A stretch of DNA of 64,000 nucleotides from positions 1 through 64,000 of the forward strand of contig JAEWJI010000026.1 in assembly GCA_023386645.1 (NCBI GenBank), given 5' to 3'. The translations under genes were made by a program, and so were the position numbers. The notes beneath the pieces are model-generated. The model was given only the letters and a program-made list of their open reading frames with translations, made no database searches and was not told the origin of the DNA. Shown piece by piece: positions 7,851-17,612 of this stretch. Each line of letters opens with the position of its first letter. Positions within the stretch are counted from its first letter, which is position 1. Source of the DNA: Pseudomonadota bacterium. GTDB taxonomy: Bacteria; Pseudomonadota; Alphaproteobacteria; Caulobacterales; Caulobacteraceae.

Positions 7851-8699
7851 TCAATCTCTTGGCTGGCCGAGAACCGACTGAACGGCCGCCTCCAGCGTAG
7901 GCGCCTCGCGGAAGTCCTCGGAATGGAAATCGATGCAGGCATAGGCCATCATCTGGACCTCGCGCGGGGTGTCGGCCTCCGAGGGCGGCAGGGTGTCCGG
8001 GCCAAAGCCATCGATGCGTTGTCCGTCGGCGGAAAAGGCGTCCAGCCGCAGGACGTGGATCATGCTCTCCATGCAGTCGAAGCGAAGCCGCTCCCACTGC
8101 CACTGGACCTGACCTTCGGCGACGTGAATGGGCTCGATGTTGACCTTGAGCGCCGTTGCCTCGGCGCTGGAGGAATCCTCCGCGCGCGTCAGGGTCAAGG
8201 GGGCGAAGAAGTAGCCGTCGCCGTCATGGCTGGAGGCGACGAAGTGCAGCGGTCCCTGCGGCTGGACGAAGGGCGGCAGCTCGCGCTCCGCCTCGATCAG
8301 ACGCGCGCCCTCGGCCGCCGCCGCGGCCTTGGCTGACTCGACCGAGCGGTGCGTCTCTGCCCAGGCGTACGACAGTTCTCCCATGCAAGCAGAGCCGTGG
8401 AAGGCGACCATGAAGACGTTGTTGGGATCGATGGGCGCCCAGTCCTCGTTCTCCGAGGCTCTCGCCAGCCTTGGCCGGCAGTCGAAGGTCCGCTCGATCC
8501 ACGCGGGTTCGCCGTCGCCGGCCAGCGGCACACGCAGGGCGCGGGCCGTCGTCATGCGCTCCCCGTCGGACCGATGCCCGGCGAGGTCATAATAGGTCGC
8601 CCAATGGTCGTCGGCCTGGATGATCACCAGGCGATGGTCGGCGGCCCGGTCCGTACGCGCGGTCAGGGTGAGGGCGGCGACGAGGATCAGCGGCGTCAT
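7851..8699 (-). CDS. Predicted secreted protein of unknown function (tandem paralogue 1)
   Basis: No known family recognised. A 282-residue protein with a short signal peptide (MTPLILVAALTLTA) and a soluble, Trp- and acid-rich domain. It is the first gene of a two-gene unit with its paralogue at 7000-7848. Both share four aligned cysteines (RTFDC, GSACMG, RLRFDC, YACIDF) and a C-terminal helix (PTLEAAVQSVLG here, GSLEEAVADGRAAL there). Divergence is high, so the duplication is old or the pair evolves fast. The pair points away from murC with a 110-base gap. A periplasmic or secreted role is inferred only from the signal peptide. Confidence 0.75.
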   Translation of the reverse strand: MTPLILVAALTLTARTDRAADHRLVIIQADDHWATYYDLAGHRSDGERMTTARALRVPLAGDGEPAWIERTFDCRPRLARASENEDWAPIDPNNVFMVAFHGSACMGELSYAWAETHRSVESAKAAAAAEGARLIEAERELPPFVQPQGPLHFVASSHDGDGYFFAPLTLTRAEDSSSAEATALKVNIEPIHVAEGQVQWQWERLRFDCMESMIHVLRLDAFSADGQRIDGFGPDTLPPSEADTPREVQMMAYACIDFHSEDFREAPTLEAAVQSVLGQPRD

Positions 8700-8809
8700 G
8701 GTCGAAATCTCCCCGGGACGAACAACCTAGCTCATCCTCCGCCCGGTGGTCCTGACGACGCCTGACGCGGCCGCTTCCCGTCCGGCGTCGCCGTTGCTAA
8801 GCCGCGTCG

Positions 8810-10240
8810 ATGATCCAGCGCCTGCGTCCCGTGCCCTTCGACCTCGGCCCTGTCCACTTCGTGGGCATCGGCGGCATCGGCATGAGCGGCATCGCCGAGA
8901 TCATGCTGAAGATCGGCTATTCCGTTCAGGGATCGGACGCCAAGGCGTCCGCCAACACCGAGCGGCTCGAGGCTCTGGGCGCGCGCATCTTCATCGGCCA
9001 CGACGCGGCCAATGTGGCGGAGGGTGTCTCCGCCGTCGTCTATTCGACCGCCGTGAAAGCGGACAATCCGGAACTGCGGGTCGCGCGCGAGCGGCGCATC
9101 CCCCTGGTGCGACGCGCGGAAATGCTGGCCGAGCTGATGCGGCTTCAGTTCTCGATCGGGGTGGGCGGCACCCATGGCAAGACCACCACCACCTCGATGG
9201 TGGCCGCGGTGCTGGACGAGGCCGGACTGGATCCCACCGTGGTAAACGGCGGGATCATCAACGCCTATGGCACGAATGCGAAGGTCGGGGACGGCGACTG
9301 GATCGTGGTCGAGGCCGACGAGAGCGACGGCAGCTTCCTGCGGCTGAAGTGCACGGTCGCGGTCATCACCAACATCGATCCGGAGCATCTGGATCACTAC
9401 GGGGACTTCGACGCGCTCAGGAAAGCGTTCGTCGATTTCATCGAGGACATCCCGTTCTACGGCTTCGGCGTGGTGTGTCTGGATCACCCCGAGGTTCAGC
9501 GCCTGGTGGCTCAGATCGACAACCGCCGGCTGGTCACCTACGGCCTCAATCCCCAGGCCATGGTGCGCGCCGAGAACTGCGACATGCGTCCGGACGGCGC
9601 CCGGTTCGACGTGGTGATCCAGCAGCAGGGCCTGGCCGCGCTGGATGAACCGATCCGCATTCCCAATCTGCATCTGCCGATGGCCGGCTGGCACAATGTG
9701 TCCAATGCGCTGGCGGCCATCGCCGTGGCGCGCGAGCTGGACGTGTCGGACGAGGCGATCCGCGCCGGCCTCGCCGGTTTCGGCGGGGTGAAGCGCCGCT
9801 TCACCACCACGGGCGTTGCTCGCGGCGTTCGCGTCATCGACGACTACGGCCACCACCCAGTGGAGATCGCCGCGGTGCTGAAGGCCGCGCGCCAGGTGGC
9901 GGATGGCCGGGTCATCGCGGTGGTCCAGCCCCACCGCTACACCCGCCTGCGCGACCTGATGGAGGAGTTCTCGACCTGCTTCTCGGACGCCGACGTGGTG
10001 TTCGTCGCCGACGTCTATGCGGCGGGAGAGGCGCCCATCGAGGGCGTCGACAAGGACGCCCTTGTCGAGGGCGTGCGCCGCTTCGGCCACCGCTCCGTGC
10101 AGGCTCTGCCGAGCGTCGAGGCCCTGCCGGCGCTGATCGGCGAGGAGGCGAAATCCGGCGATCTGGTCGTGATGCTGGGCGCGGGCGACATCACCAGCTG
10201 GGCCTATGCCCTGCCGGCCCAGCTGGAGGCCCTGGCGTGA
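8810..10240 (+). CDS. murC: UDP-N-acetylmuramate--L-alanine ligase
   Basis: Cytoplasmic Mur ligase adding L-alanine to UDP-MurNAc, the first amino acid of the peptidoglycan stem. The 476 residues show the N-terminal UDP-binding VHFVGIGGIGMSG, the ATP loop GVGGTHGKTTTTSMVA near residue 120, the central NIDPEHLDHYG and the C-terminal signature IDDYGHHPVEI. Length is typical. It opens the block murC-murB-ddl-ftsQ-ftsA and overlaps murB by 4 bases (GTGA), implying coupled translation. Unlike many alphaproteobacteria, murG is not directly upstream. Confidence 0.97.
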   Translation: MIQRLRPVPFDLGPVHFVGIGGIGMSGIAEIMLKIGYSVQGSDAKASANTERLEALGARIFIGHDAANVAEGVSAVVYSTAVKADNPELRVARERRIPLVRRAEMLAELMRLQFSIGVGGTHGKTTTTSMVAAVLDEAGLDPTVVNGGIINAYGTNAKVGDGDWIVVEADESDGSFLRLKCTVAVITNIDPEHLDHYGDFDALRKAFVDFIEDIPFYGFGVVCLDHPEVQRLVAQIDNRRLVTYGLNPQAMVRAENCDMRPDGARFDVVIQQQGLAALDEPIRIPNLHLPMAGWHNVSNALAAIAVARELDVSDEAIRAGLAGFGGVKRRFTTTGVARGVRVIDDYGHHPVEIAAVLKAARQVADGRVIAVVQPHRYTRLRDLMEEFSTCFSDADVVFVADVYAAGEAPIEGVDKDALVEGVRRFGHRSVQALPSVEALPALIGEEAKSGDLVVMLGAGDITSWAYALPAQLEALA

Positions 10241-11136
10241 ACCTGCCTGACGTTCGCGGCAAGCTGCTGCGCGATGAGCCGCTCGGGCCATACACCTGGT
10301 TCCGTGTCGGCGGGGCGGCGGACGCCCTGTTCATCCCGGCCGACGCCGATGACCTCGCCGATTTCCTGAAGGCGCTGGATCCGACCGTGCCGGTGACGGT
10401 GCTGGGCGTCGGTTCCAACGTCATCGTGCGCGACGGAGGGGTGGAGGGCGTGGTCATCCGCCTGGCGGGCCGCCCCTGGGCCCAGGTCACGGCGGAAGGC
10501 GACACGATCACCGCCGGAGCGGGCGCGCTCGACAGCATGGTGGCCAGGGCGAGCGCCAAGGCGGGCCTGGCCGGGCTGGAGTTCTATGCCGGCATCCCGG
10601 GCACGATCGGCGGGGCGCTGACCATGAACGCCGGGTGCTACGGCTCGGAAACCAAGGACGTTCTGGTCTCCGCCTGGGGCCTGGACCGCCAGGGCCGGCG
10701 GGTCGACTACGCGCTCGCCGACTTCGGCTACACCTACCGCCACTCCCAGGCGTCGGCCGACATCGTTTGGGTCGAGGCGACCTATCGCGGGACGCCCGAC
10801 GATCCCGCCGCCGTTCAGGCCCGCATCGACGAGATCACGGCCCGCCGCGAGCAGACCCAGCCCATCCGCGAGAAGACCGGCGGCTCGACCTTCAAGAACC
10901 CGCCGGGCCATTCGTCCTGGAAATTGGTCGACGAGGCGGGCTGGCGCGGCCGCCTGCATCGCGTGACCGGCGGCGGCGCCAAGTTCAGCGAGCTGCACTC
11001 CAACTTCATGATCAACCCGGGCGAGGCGACGGCCGCCGACATCGAAGGCCTGGGCGAAATCGTGCGCGAGGAGGTGCTTGGTAAACTCGGCGTAAACCTG
11101 GAATGGGAGATCAAGCGGATCGGCCGCCCGCTCTGA
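10237..11136 (+). CDS. murB: UDP-N-acetylenolpyruvoylglucosamine reductase
   Basis: FAD enzyme reducing UDP-GlcNAc-enolpyruvate to UDP-MurNAc with NADPH. It has 299 residues. The FAD-binding part includes TWFRVGGAAD and VLGVGSNVIVRDGG; the core includes AGIPGTIGGALTMNAGCYGSE and the catalytic-serine region EKTGGSTFKNPPG, ending with NFMINPGEATAADIEGLGE. The start is GTG at 10237, overlapping the murC stop. It feeds the same precursor pathway as murC and ddl. Confidence 0.97.
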   Translation: MNLPDVRGKLLRDEPLGPYTWFRVGGAADALFIPADADDLADFLKALDPTVPVTVLGVGSNVIVRDGGVEGVVIRLAGRPWAQVTAEGDTITAGAGALDSMVARASAKAGLAGLEFYAGIPGTIGGALTMNAGCYGSETKDVLVSAWGLDRQGRRVDYALADFGYTYRHSQASADIVWVEATYRGTPDDPAAVQARIDEITARREQTQPIREKTGGSTFKNPPGHSSWKLVDEAGWRGRLHRVTGGGAKFSELHSNFMINPGEATAADIEGLGEIVREEVLGKLGVNLEWEIKRIGRPL

Positions 11137-11144
11137 GTTCACCC

Positions 11145-12080
11145 ATGACCCGCCCCTTCGCCGACCTGCACGTCGCCGTCCTGATGGGCGGACTGTCGTC
11201 GGAGCGGGAGGTCTCGCTGAGTTCCGGTAAGGGCTGCGCCGACGCCCTCGAAGGTCGGGTGGCGCGGGTCAGCCGCATCGACGCGGGACGCGACCTGGCT
11301 CAGGTCCTGGCCGAGCTGAAGCCTGACGTCGTCCTGAACGCCCTGCACGGCGAATGGGGCGAGGACGGCTGCGTCCAGGGCGTGCTGGAAACCCTGGCCA
11401 TCCCCTACACTCACTCCGGCGTCCTGGCCTCGGCCCTGACCATGGACAAGGACAAGACCAAGGCGGTGCTGAAGGCGGCCGGCATCCCCGTGCCCGGCGG
11501 CGGCCTGTTCGACCGGCGAGACGTGGCGCGCCGTCACGTCATCGAGCCGCCCTATGTGATCAAGCCCAACGCCGAGGGTTCCTCGGTCGGGGTCTATCTG
11601 GTCAAGGCCGGCGATCCTCCCGTGGCCGAGGTGGGCGCCGAGGGCTGGGCCTATGGCGAGCGGGTGATGGTCGAGCCCTACATCGCCGGCAAGGAGCTGT
11701 GCGTCACCGTCCTGGACGAGGCGGGCGGGCCCCGCGCCCTGACCGTCACCGACATCACGCCGGTGAAGGGGTTCTACGACTACGAGGCCAAGTACGCGCC
11801 GGGCGGATCCATCCACAAGCTGCCGGCGGAACTGCCGCCCCATGTCTTCGAGGCCGCGCTGCGCCAGTCCGAGGTCGCCCACGCCGCCCTGGGCTGTCGC
11901 GGGGTGAGCCGCAGCGACTTCCGTTATGACGATGTTAAGGACGTTCTCGTTCTTCTGGAGGTCAACACCCAGCCTGGGATGACGCCGACCTCGCTCGTGC
12001 CCGAGCAGGCCGCCTTCATGGGCATGGGGTATCAAGACTTGGTCCGGTGGATGGTGGAGGACGCCTCATGCCCGCGGTAG
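11145..12080 (+). CDS. ddl: D-alanine--D-alanine ligase
   Basis: ATP-grasp ligase making the D-Ala-D-Ala dipeptide for peptidoglycan. The 311 residues start at the ATG at 11145: MGGLSSEREVSLSSG at the N-terminus, LNALHGEWGEDG, the ATP-grasp loop EGSSVGVYLV, and the metal and product site LEVNTQPGMTPTSLVPEQA near the C-terminus. An in-frame ATG at 11103 inside murB is less likely. The 3' end overlaps the ftsQ start by 13 bases. This is the ddlB position of classical division clusters. Confidence 0.96.
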   Translation: MTRPFADLHVAVLMGGLSSEREVSLSSGKGCADALEGRVARVSRIDAGRDLAQVLAELKPDVVLNALHGEWGEDGCVQGVLETLAIPYTHSGVLASALTMDKDKTKAVLKAAGIPVPGGGLFDRRDVARRHVIEPPYVIKPNAEGSSVGVYLVKAGDPPVAEVGAEGWAYGERVMVEPYIAGKELCVTVLDEAGGPRALTVTDITPVKGFYDYEAKYAPGGSIHKLPAELPPHVFEAALRQSEVAHAALGCRGVSRSDFRYDDVKDVLVLLEVNTQPGMTPTSLVPEQAAFMGMGYQDLVRWMVEDASCPR

Positions 12081-12946
12081 TGCGCGGCGGTCGCAGGCAG
12101 GGCTCGGGCCCGGCCGGAAAACGCGGCGGCCGGGCGCCCGGTCGCGGAGGACCGCGCAACGCCCCTGCGGTTCCCGGAAAGGTCGCCGCCATCGGGCGCG
12201 TCGACCTGTCGCCGCGCGCGGTCGTGATCGCCATGGCGGCGGGCGTCGTGGTTCTCGGCGCCGTGCTGGCCACCGGCGCGCGGGCCGAACGGATCTCGGC
12301 CTCCATGACCGCCTCGATGGATGGTCTGACGACCGGGCTCGGGCTCAAGCTGCGGCGGGTGCACATCACCGGCGCCTCGGCCGAGGCCCAGCCCGCCATC
12401 CAGCGCGCGCTCCAGCTTCAGGCCGGCCAGCCGATCACCAGCCTGAATCTGGCCGATCTACAGGCCCGGGTGGAGACCGTGGGATGGGTCCAGGAGGCGC
12501 GCGTCGTCCGCCTGCTACCCGACACCCTGATCGTCGAGGTCAAGGAACATGACCGCCTGGCCGTCTGGCAGTCCGAGGGCCGTCTGCATGTCATCGACAG
12601 CCGGGGCCAGGTGATCTCGGGGGCCGACGCCCGCCGCTATCCCAACCTGCCGCTGGTCGTGGGCAAAGGCGCCGCCGAGGCCGCGCCGGCTCTACTGCCC
12701 TTGCTGGCCGAGCGCCGCCGTCTGATGGAGCGGGTCGACGCCCTGATCCGGGTGGACGAGCGCCGCTGGAACCTGCGCCTGCGCGACGGCGGCCAGGTGC
12801 AGCTGCCCGCTGTCGGTCAGGAGGAGGCGCTGATCCGCCTGGACGCGCTGGACCAGCGCGACCGGCTGCTCGACCTTGGCTTCGAACGGATCGACCTGCG
12901 CACGCCGCAGGACCTGGTGGTTCGCCCGTCCGACGGCGCGGCCTAG
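12068..12946 (+). CDS. ftsQ: Cell division protein FtsQ
   Basis: Bitopic divisome protein linking cytoplasmic assembly to FtsW/FtsI in the periplasm. The 292 residues have a basic, Gly/Arg/Pro-rich cytoplasmic tail, one membrane segment (AVVIAMAAGVVVLGAVLATGA, about residues 52-74), a POTRA domain (LRRVHITGASAEAQPAIQRAL, then VGWVQEARVVRLLPDTLIVEV) and the FtsQ beta domain. The ATG at 12068 was chosen; an in-frame ATG at 12047 would add seven residues. It overlaps ddl and is followed after 26 bases by ftsA. Confidence 0.93.
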   Translation: MPAVVRGGRRQGSGPAGKRGGRAPGRGGPRNAPAVPGKVAAIGRVDLSPRAVVIAMAAGVVVLGAVLATGARAERISASMTASMDGLTTGLGLKLRRVHITGASAEAQPAIQRALQLQAGQPITSLNLADLQARVETVGWVQEARVVRLLPDTLIVEVKEHDRLAVWQSEGRLHVIDSRGQVISGADARRYPNLPLVVGKGAAEAAPALLPLLAERRRLMERVDALIRVDERRWNLRLRDGGQVQLPAVGQEEALIRLDALDQRDRLLDLGFERIDLRTPQDLVVRPSDGAA

Positions 12947-12972
12947 TTAAACACGCGTAGGATCAGACGGGC

Positions 12973-14295
12973 ATGGGCGGGTTGAGGCAGGGGCGGGCAG
13001 AGGCGACGCTGGCGGCGGGGCGCGACCTGCCGACCGCCGCCCTGGACCTTGGCCATTCAAAGGTCGCCTGTTTCATCATGAAGCCGGACGGCGCGCGACA
13101 CGCCGACCGCACCATCCGCGTCGCCGGCGCCAGCCACGTCCAGTCGCGGGGCGTGAAGGGCGGCGGGATCATCAACATGGAAGAGGCCGCCCAGGCCATC
13201 GGCCATGCGGTCGAGCGGGCCGAACGCACCGCCGGCGCGCCGGTCTCGGGCGTGATCGTCACCACCGCCATCGGCGCCATGGCCAGCCATCGGGTGCAGG
13301 CGAAGGTGTCGCTGGGCGCGACCCCCGTCAGCGATGGAGACCTGGCCCGCGCCATCGGCATGGCGCTCGGCAACCTCAGGCTTCCGAACCGGCGGGTGAT
13401 CCATGTCCTGCCGGTCTCATGGTCGGTCGATGGCGTGCGCGGCGTGCGCGATCCGCGCGCCATGAAGGGCAGCGCCCTGGGGCTGGATCTGCTGGCCGTG
13501 TCGATGGCCGAGGGCGCCTTCGCCTCGCTGAGCCACTGCCTGGAGCTGGCCCACCTGGATCTTCAGGGGGTGGCGGCCGCGCCTGTCGTCTCGTCCCTGG
13601 CGGCGCTGGAAGAGGACGAGATGGACCTCGGCGCCGTCTGCATCGACATGGGCGGCGGCTCGACCTCCGCCGCCGTCTGGGGCGGGCGGGCGCTGTTGCA
13701 TATCGAGTCGCTCGGAGTGGGCGGCGACCACGTGACCGCCGACATCGCGCGCGGCCTGTCGACCTCCCGCGCCGGGGCCGAACGGCTGAAGACCCTGCAC
13801 GGCTCGGCCATGGCCAGCGCCCACGAGGACCGCGAGATGCTGGAGGCCCCGCCGCGCGGCGAGGACGCCTCGGCCGGGCCCATCTACGTCCAGCGCGCCA
13901 TGCTGAAGACCGTCATCGCGCCGCGCGTCGAGGAGACCCTGGAGCTGCTGCGTGATCGCCTGAAGGCCGCTGGCGTCGGCCTCGAGCCGGGAGCGGGCCT
14001 GGTCCTGACCGGCGGGGCCAGCCAGCTGAACGGAGTCCGCGAGCTCGCCGTCCGCGTGTTCGACCGCCCGGTGCGCCTGGGCAAGCCCCAGCGCGCGCCC
14101 CACCTGGCCGACGCCGCCTCCGGCCCCGCCTTCTGCTCGGCCGCCGGAGTCCTGCTCCGCGCCGCCTACGGCCCGCGCGAGGCTGTATCCGCTCGCAAGC
14201 TGATGCAGAGGCAGATCACGGCGGCGGACGCCCCGCGCGTGCACCGTGGCAGTCTGATCACGCGCTGCGCCGGTTGGCTTCGCGAAAACCTGTGA
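12973..14295 (+). CDS. ftsA: Cell division protein FtsA
   Basis: Actin-like ATPase tethering FtsZ filaments to the membrane. The 440 residues show the actin-family motifs: phosphate 1 AALDLGHSKVACFI near residue 20, the SHS2 (1C) domain with VRGVRDPRAMKG, phosphate 2 CIDMGGGSTSAAVW and the adenosine motif LVLTGGASQLNGV. It ends in the amphipathic, aromatic and Arg-rich tail CAGWLRENL that serves as membrane anchor. ftsZ does not follow directly; it lies 6.1 kb downstream beyond a TonB-dependent receptor and a peptidase. Confidence 0.95.
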   Translation: MGGLRQGRAEATLAAGRDLPTAALDLGHSKVACFIMKPDGARHADRTIRVAGASHVQSRGVKGGGIINMEEAAQAIGHAVERAERTAGAPVSGVIVTTAIGAMASHRVQAKVSLGATPVSDGDLARAIGMALGNLRLPNRRVIHVLPVSWSVDGVRGVRDPRAMKGSALGLDLLAVSMAEGAFASLSHCLELAHLDLQGVAAAPVVSSLAALEEDEMDLGAVCIDMGGGSTSAAVWGGRALLHIESLGVGGDHVTADIARGLSTSRAGAERLKTLHGSAMASAHEDREMLEAPPRGEDASAGPIYVQRAMLKTVIAPRVEETLELLRDRLKAAGVGLEPGAGLVLTGGASQLNGVRELAVRVFDRPVRLGKPQRAPHLADAASGPAFCSAAGVLLRAAYGPREAVSARKLMQRQITAADAPRVHRGSLITRCAGWLRENL

Positions 14296-14454
14296 TCTTC
14301 GAACTTGCCGACCGTGGCCGATCTGTGACAGTTAAGCGGCGAAAACCCTACAAGCTTGCGGCGAGCCTTGCCCCAGACCTGCGACGTTCCGTAAGGAACC
14401 CGTAGTCGCACGATCCTCGTCGCGCCTCTCACATTCAATTATTCGGGTCTCAAC

Positions 14455-17400
14455 GTGATCACATCAGCAAGAAGGCGCCTGCTCAGCTCGACCATCGTGG
14501 CGGGCTTGGCCATGGGCGCCGCGGCCTTCGTCCCCTCGCTCGCGATGGCGCAGTCCGCTCCGCAGGATCCGGCCACCGAAGGTCAGGACTCGCAGGACGA
14601 AGCCTCTGACGTCCAGGACGTCGTGGTCGTCGGTTCGCGTCTGCGTCGTGACAACTACAACTCGCCGTCACCCGTCACCGTCGTGACCCGCGAAGAGGCC
14701 GTTCTGGCCGGCTTCGCCTCGACGACCGAAGTGCTGCAGGGCACGGCGATCACGGGCGGCACCGCCCAGATCAACAACGCCTATGGCGGCTTCGTCACCA
14801 ACGGCGGCCCGGGCGCCAACACCCTGTCGCTGCGCGGCCTGGGCGCGACCCGCACCCTGGTGCTGCTGAACGGCCGTCGCGTGGCTCCGGCCGGTTCGCG
14901 CGGTTCGGTCGGCTCCGCTGACCTGAACGTGCTGCCCAGCGCCATGATCGAGCGGATCGAAGTGCTGCGTGACGGCGCTTCGTCGATCTACGGCTCTGAC
15001 GCCGTGGCCGGCGTAGTGAACATCATCACCCGCAACAACATCGACGGCATCTCCGTCGAGGGCCAGTACAACGCGACGCTCGACGCCAACGGCGCCGGCG
15101 ACCAGTCGCGCATCTCGATCGTCGGCGGCACCAGCGGCGACCGCTGGCACGTTTCGGGTTCGGCCGAATACTACAACCGCGAAGAGCTCACGCTCGCCGA
15201 CCGCGACTTCGCCCAGTGCAACACCGACTCCTTCACCGGCGCCGGCGGCCGCACGGACTTCATCGACCCGCTGACCGGCCAGTCGAAGTGCTATCCGATC
15301 ACCACGACGGGTTCGAACGGCGTCACGATCAACACGATCGGCACCCCGAACATCCTCATCTACGGCAACTCGGCCTACGCTCGCGCCCTGGGCGGCCCCG
15401 CCAACACCACCGGCGTCGGCGCCTGGTACCAGGCCAACCGCTTCCGTCCGGGCGTCGCCTCGACCGGCCTGCCCGGCTTTGAAGTCGTCGGCGGCACCGT
15501 GGTGACCACCGTCAATGGCGCCGGGTCTCCGACGGCCATCGCGGCGGCTAGCACCAACATCCGCGACACCTTCGAAGAGCGGATGCTCAACGAGTCGCTG
15601 ATCTCGCCCGTCGAAGTCGGCACCATCTACCTGGAAGGCGCCTACGACACCGGCATCCTCGGCAACGCCGAAGTGTACGGCGAGCTGCTGCTGAACCAGC
15701 GCAAGTCGTCGCAGACGGGCTATCGTCAGCTGACGATCGACTATCTGCAAGGCAGCCCGCTGATCCCCGCGGCTCTGCAGTTCGCTGCTCCGTTCGCCGC
15801 GAACCAGGGCCTCAGCCCGACGACCGGCCCGCGCGCCAACGCTCCCGTCGGCATTCGCGCGTTCGTCGGCTTCGGCAACGATCAGTCGTCGCAGGAAGTC
15901 AACTTCGCCAAGCAACTGGCGGGCATCCGTGGCGACCTGTTCATCCCCGAATGGCGCTACGACGCGTACGTCAGCTACACGCGCAGCCGCTCGGAATACG
16001 TCTTCGAGCAGTTCCTCACCAACCTGATGCAGAACTCGCTGGACGTGGTGACGGCTCCGGCCGGCACCGAGGCTCGTCTGGTGCGCGGCGGCTACACCTG
16101 CCGCGTCAACACGACGAACCCGACCGCGGGCTGTATCCCGGCTCCGTTCCTGAACGCCGACACGGTCGCCGGTCGCCTGCCGACCGACTGGGTGAACTAC
16201 GTGTTCCGTCCGGTCACCGGTACGACCGAATACACCGAGACGGTGGCGAGCGTGGGCTTCGACGGCCCGCTGTTCACCCTGCCGGCCGGTCAGGTCCAGG
16301 CCTTCGTGGGCGCCGAGTACCGCAAGGCGGAAATCGACGACACGCCTGGCTACGACATGCAGACCGCCAACCTCTGGAACTTCTCCACGGCGTCTCCGAC
16401 CCGCGGCGAAGACTCCGTCAAGGAAGTGTTCGGCGAAATCGAGGTCCCGCTGCTGGCCAACATGCCCGGAGCCCAGGAACTGACCCTGAACGCCTCGGCC
16501 CGCTACACGGACTACGAGTCGTACGGTGAAGACACGACCTACAAGGTCGGCCTGGTCTACACCCCGTTCAGCTTCATGACGCTGCGCGGAACCTACGGCA
16601 CCTCCTACCGGGCTCCGGCCCTGTTCGAGCAGTTCGTGGGCGCCACCTCGGGCTTCCTGGCGTCGACCAACGATCGCTGCAACGGCTACGATGGTCCGGG
16701 CGTGAACCCGAACCGGGCCGCCAACTGCGCCTCGGAAGGTCTGCCGGCCGGCTTCACCTCCACCAGCAGCGTGCGCGTGATCACCTCGGGCGGCGCCGTC
16801 GCGGGTCTGGAAGCCGAAACTTCGGACAACCTGACCATCGGCGTCATCCTGCAACCGCAACTGCCGGTCGGCTGGGGTGAGCTGTCGTTCGCCACGGACT
16901 ACTACGAGATCGAGATCAACGGCGGTGTGTCGCGGATCGGCTCCGGTGCGATCCTGAACGACTGCTACGACTCGAGCCCGGCTGACTTCGCGGCCAACGC
17001 TGGCTACTGCGCCCTCGTGGAGCGGGATCCCAACACCCGTGCGCTCACGGTGTATGACAGCTACGTCAACATCGCGACGGACATGGTCAAGGGCCTCGAC
17101 TACACCGTCCGCTACAGCAACGACTTCGGCCCCGGCCGTTTCGTCGCCAACTTGGGCGTGACGCAGTTCACCGACATCAACAGCCGTCTGTTCCCGGACG
17201 ATCCGATCGAGAACGTGGTGGGCACCATCACCCAGCCGGAATTCTCCGGCTTCGCGGACGCTTCGTTCGCTTGGGATGAATGGCGCGTCCGTTACGGGGT
17301 CGAATGGATCGGCGCCATGCAGGACTACGACTACTACTTCGAGTACCAGGGCTTCGACGCCGCCGGTAACGGGTACGACTTCGATGTGCCGGACTACTTC

Positions 17401-17589
17401 CTGCACAGCGCGTCGGTCCAGTACCGCAGCGACGAGTGGACCGCGACCATCGGTGTCCGCAACCTGTTCAACGAAGAGCTGCCCACCATCTCGGCGGGTT
17501 CGTACAACCGGATCGGCAACGCTCCGCTGTACTCGGGCTACGACTACGTGGGCCGCTCGGCCTTCATCAACCTGACCAAGTCCTTCTAA
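14455..17589 (+). CDS. Large TonB-dependent receptor
   Basis: Outer-membrane active transporter of 1044 residues. GTG start at 14455, signal peptide ending near FVPSLAMAQS, then an acidic linker and a TonB-box-like DVVVVGSRLRR. The plug domain is clear (VVTREEAVLAGFASTTEVLQGT, LNGRRVAP, IERIEVLRDGASSIYGSDAVAGVVNIIT). A 22-strand barrel follows, with terminal Phe (AFINLTKSF). It belongs to the large Caulobacter/Xanthomonas-type receptors often linked to carbohydrates or peptides; the ligand is unknown. Codon use looks more restricted and less GC-extreme than the neighbours, as for an abundant protein. A strong terminator follows. Its place between ftsA and ftsZ is unusual. Confidence 0.93.
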   Translation: MITSARRRLLSSTIVAGLAMGAAAFVPSLAMAQSAPQDPATEGQDSQDEASDVQDVVVVGSRLRRDNYNSPSPVTVVTREEAVLAGFASTTEVLQGTAITGGTAQINNAYGGFVTNGGPGANTLSLRGLGATRTLVLLNGRRVAPAGSRGSVGSADLNVLPSAMIERIEVLRDGASSIYGSDAVAGVVNIITRNNIDGISVEGQYNATLDANGAGDQSRISIVGGTSGDRWHVSGSAEYYNREELTLADRDFAQCNTDSFTGAGGRTDFIDPLTGQSKCYPITTTGSNGVTINTIGTPNILIYGNSAYARALGGPANTTGVGAWYQANRFRPGVASTGLPGFEVVGGTVVTTVNGAGSPTAIAAASTNIRDTFEERMLNESLISPVEVGTIYLEGAYDTGILGNAEVYGELLLNQRKSSQTGYRQLTIDYLQGSPLIPAALQFAAPFAANQGLSPTTGPRANAPVGIRAFVGFGNDQSSQEVNFAKQLAGIRGDLFIPEWRYDAYVSYTRSRSEYVFEQFLTNLMQNSLDVVTAPAGTEARLVRGGYTCRVNTTNPTAGCIPAPFLNADTVAGRLPTDWVNYVFRPVTGTTEYTETVASVGFDGPLFTLPAGQVQAFVGAEYRKAEIDDTPGYDMQTANLWNFSTASPTRGEDSVKEVFGEIEVPLLANMPGAQELTLNASARYTDYESYGEDTTYKVGLVYTPFSFMTLRGTYGTSYRAPALFEQFVGATSGFLASTNDRCNGYDGPGVNPNRAANCASEGLPAGFTSTSSVRVITSGGAVAGLEAETSDNLTIGVILQPQLPVGWGELSFATDYYEIEINGGVSRIGSGAILNDCYDSSPADFAANAGYCALVERDPNTRALTVYDSYVNIATDMVKGLDYTVRYSNDFGPGRFVANLGVTQFTDINSRLFPDDPIENVVGTITQPEFSGFADASFAWDEWRVRYGVEWIGAMQDYDYYFEYQGFDAAGNGYDFDVPDYFLHSASVQYRSDEWTATIGVRNLFNEELPTISAGSYNRIGNAPLYSGYDYVGRSAFINLTKSF

Positions 17590-17612
17590 GACCGACCTCA
17601 GGCAAGACGATC

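Noticed and set aside
8732..10291. A 519-codon reverse frame over murC
   Set aside because: Mirror frame of murC with no domain, His/Arg/Gly-rich composition.
12947..12972. TTAA-rich spot between ftsQ and ftsA as a CtrA site
   Set aside because: Only one half-site (TTAA) is present, with no partner at seven bases.
14296..14454. A cobalamin or other riboswitch upstream of the large TonB-dependent receptor
   Set aside because: No B12-box-like or other conserved riboswitch core is visible in the 159 bases.
14668..17406. A 912-codon open frame on the strand opposite the large TonB-dependent receptor
   Set aside because: It has no recognisable domain, is Val/Arg/Gly-rich as expected for a mirror frame of a GC-rich gene, and the receptor on the other strand is certain.
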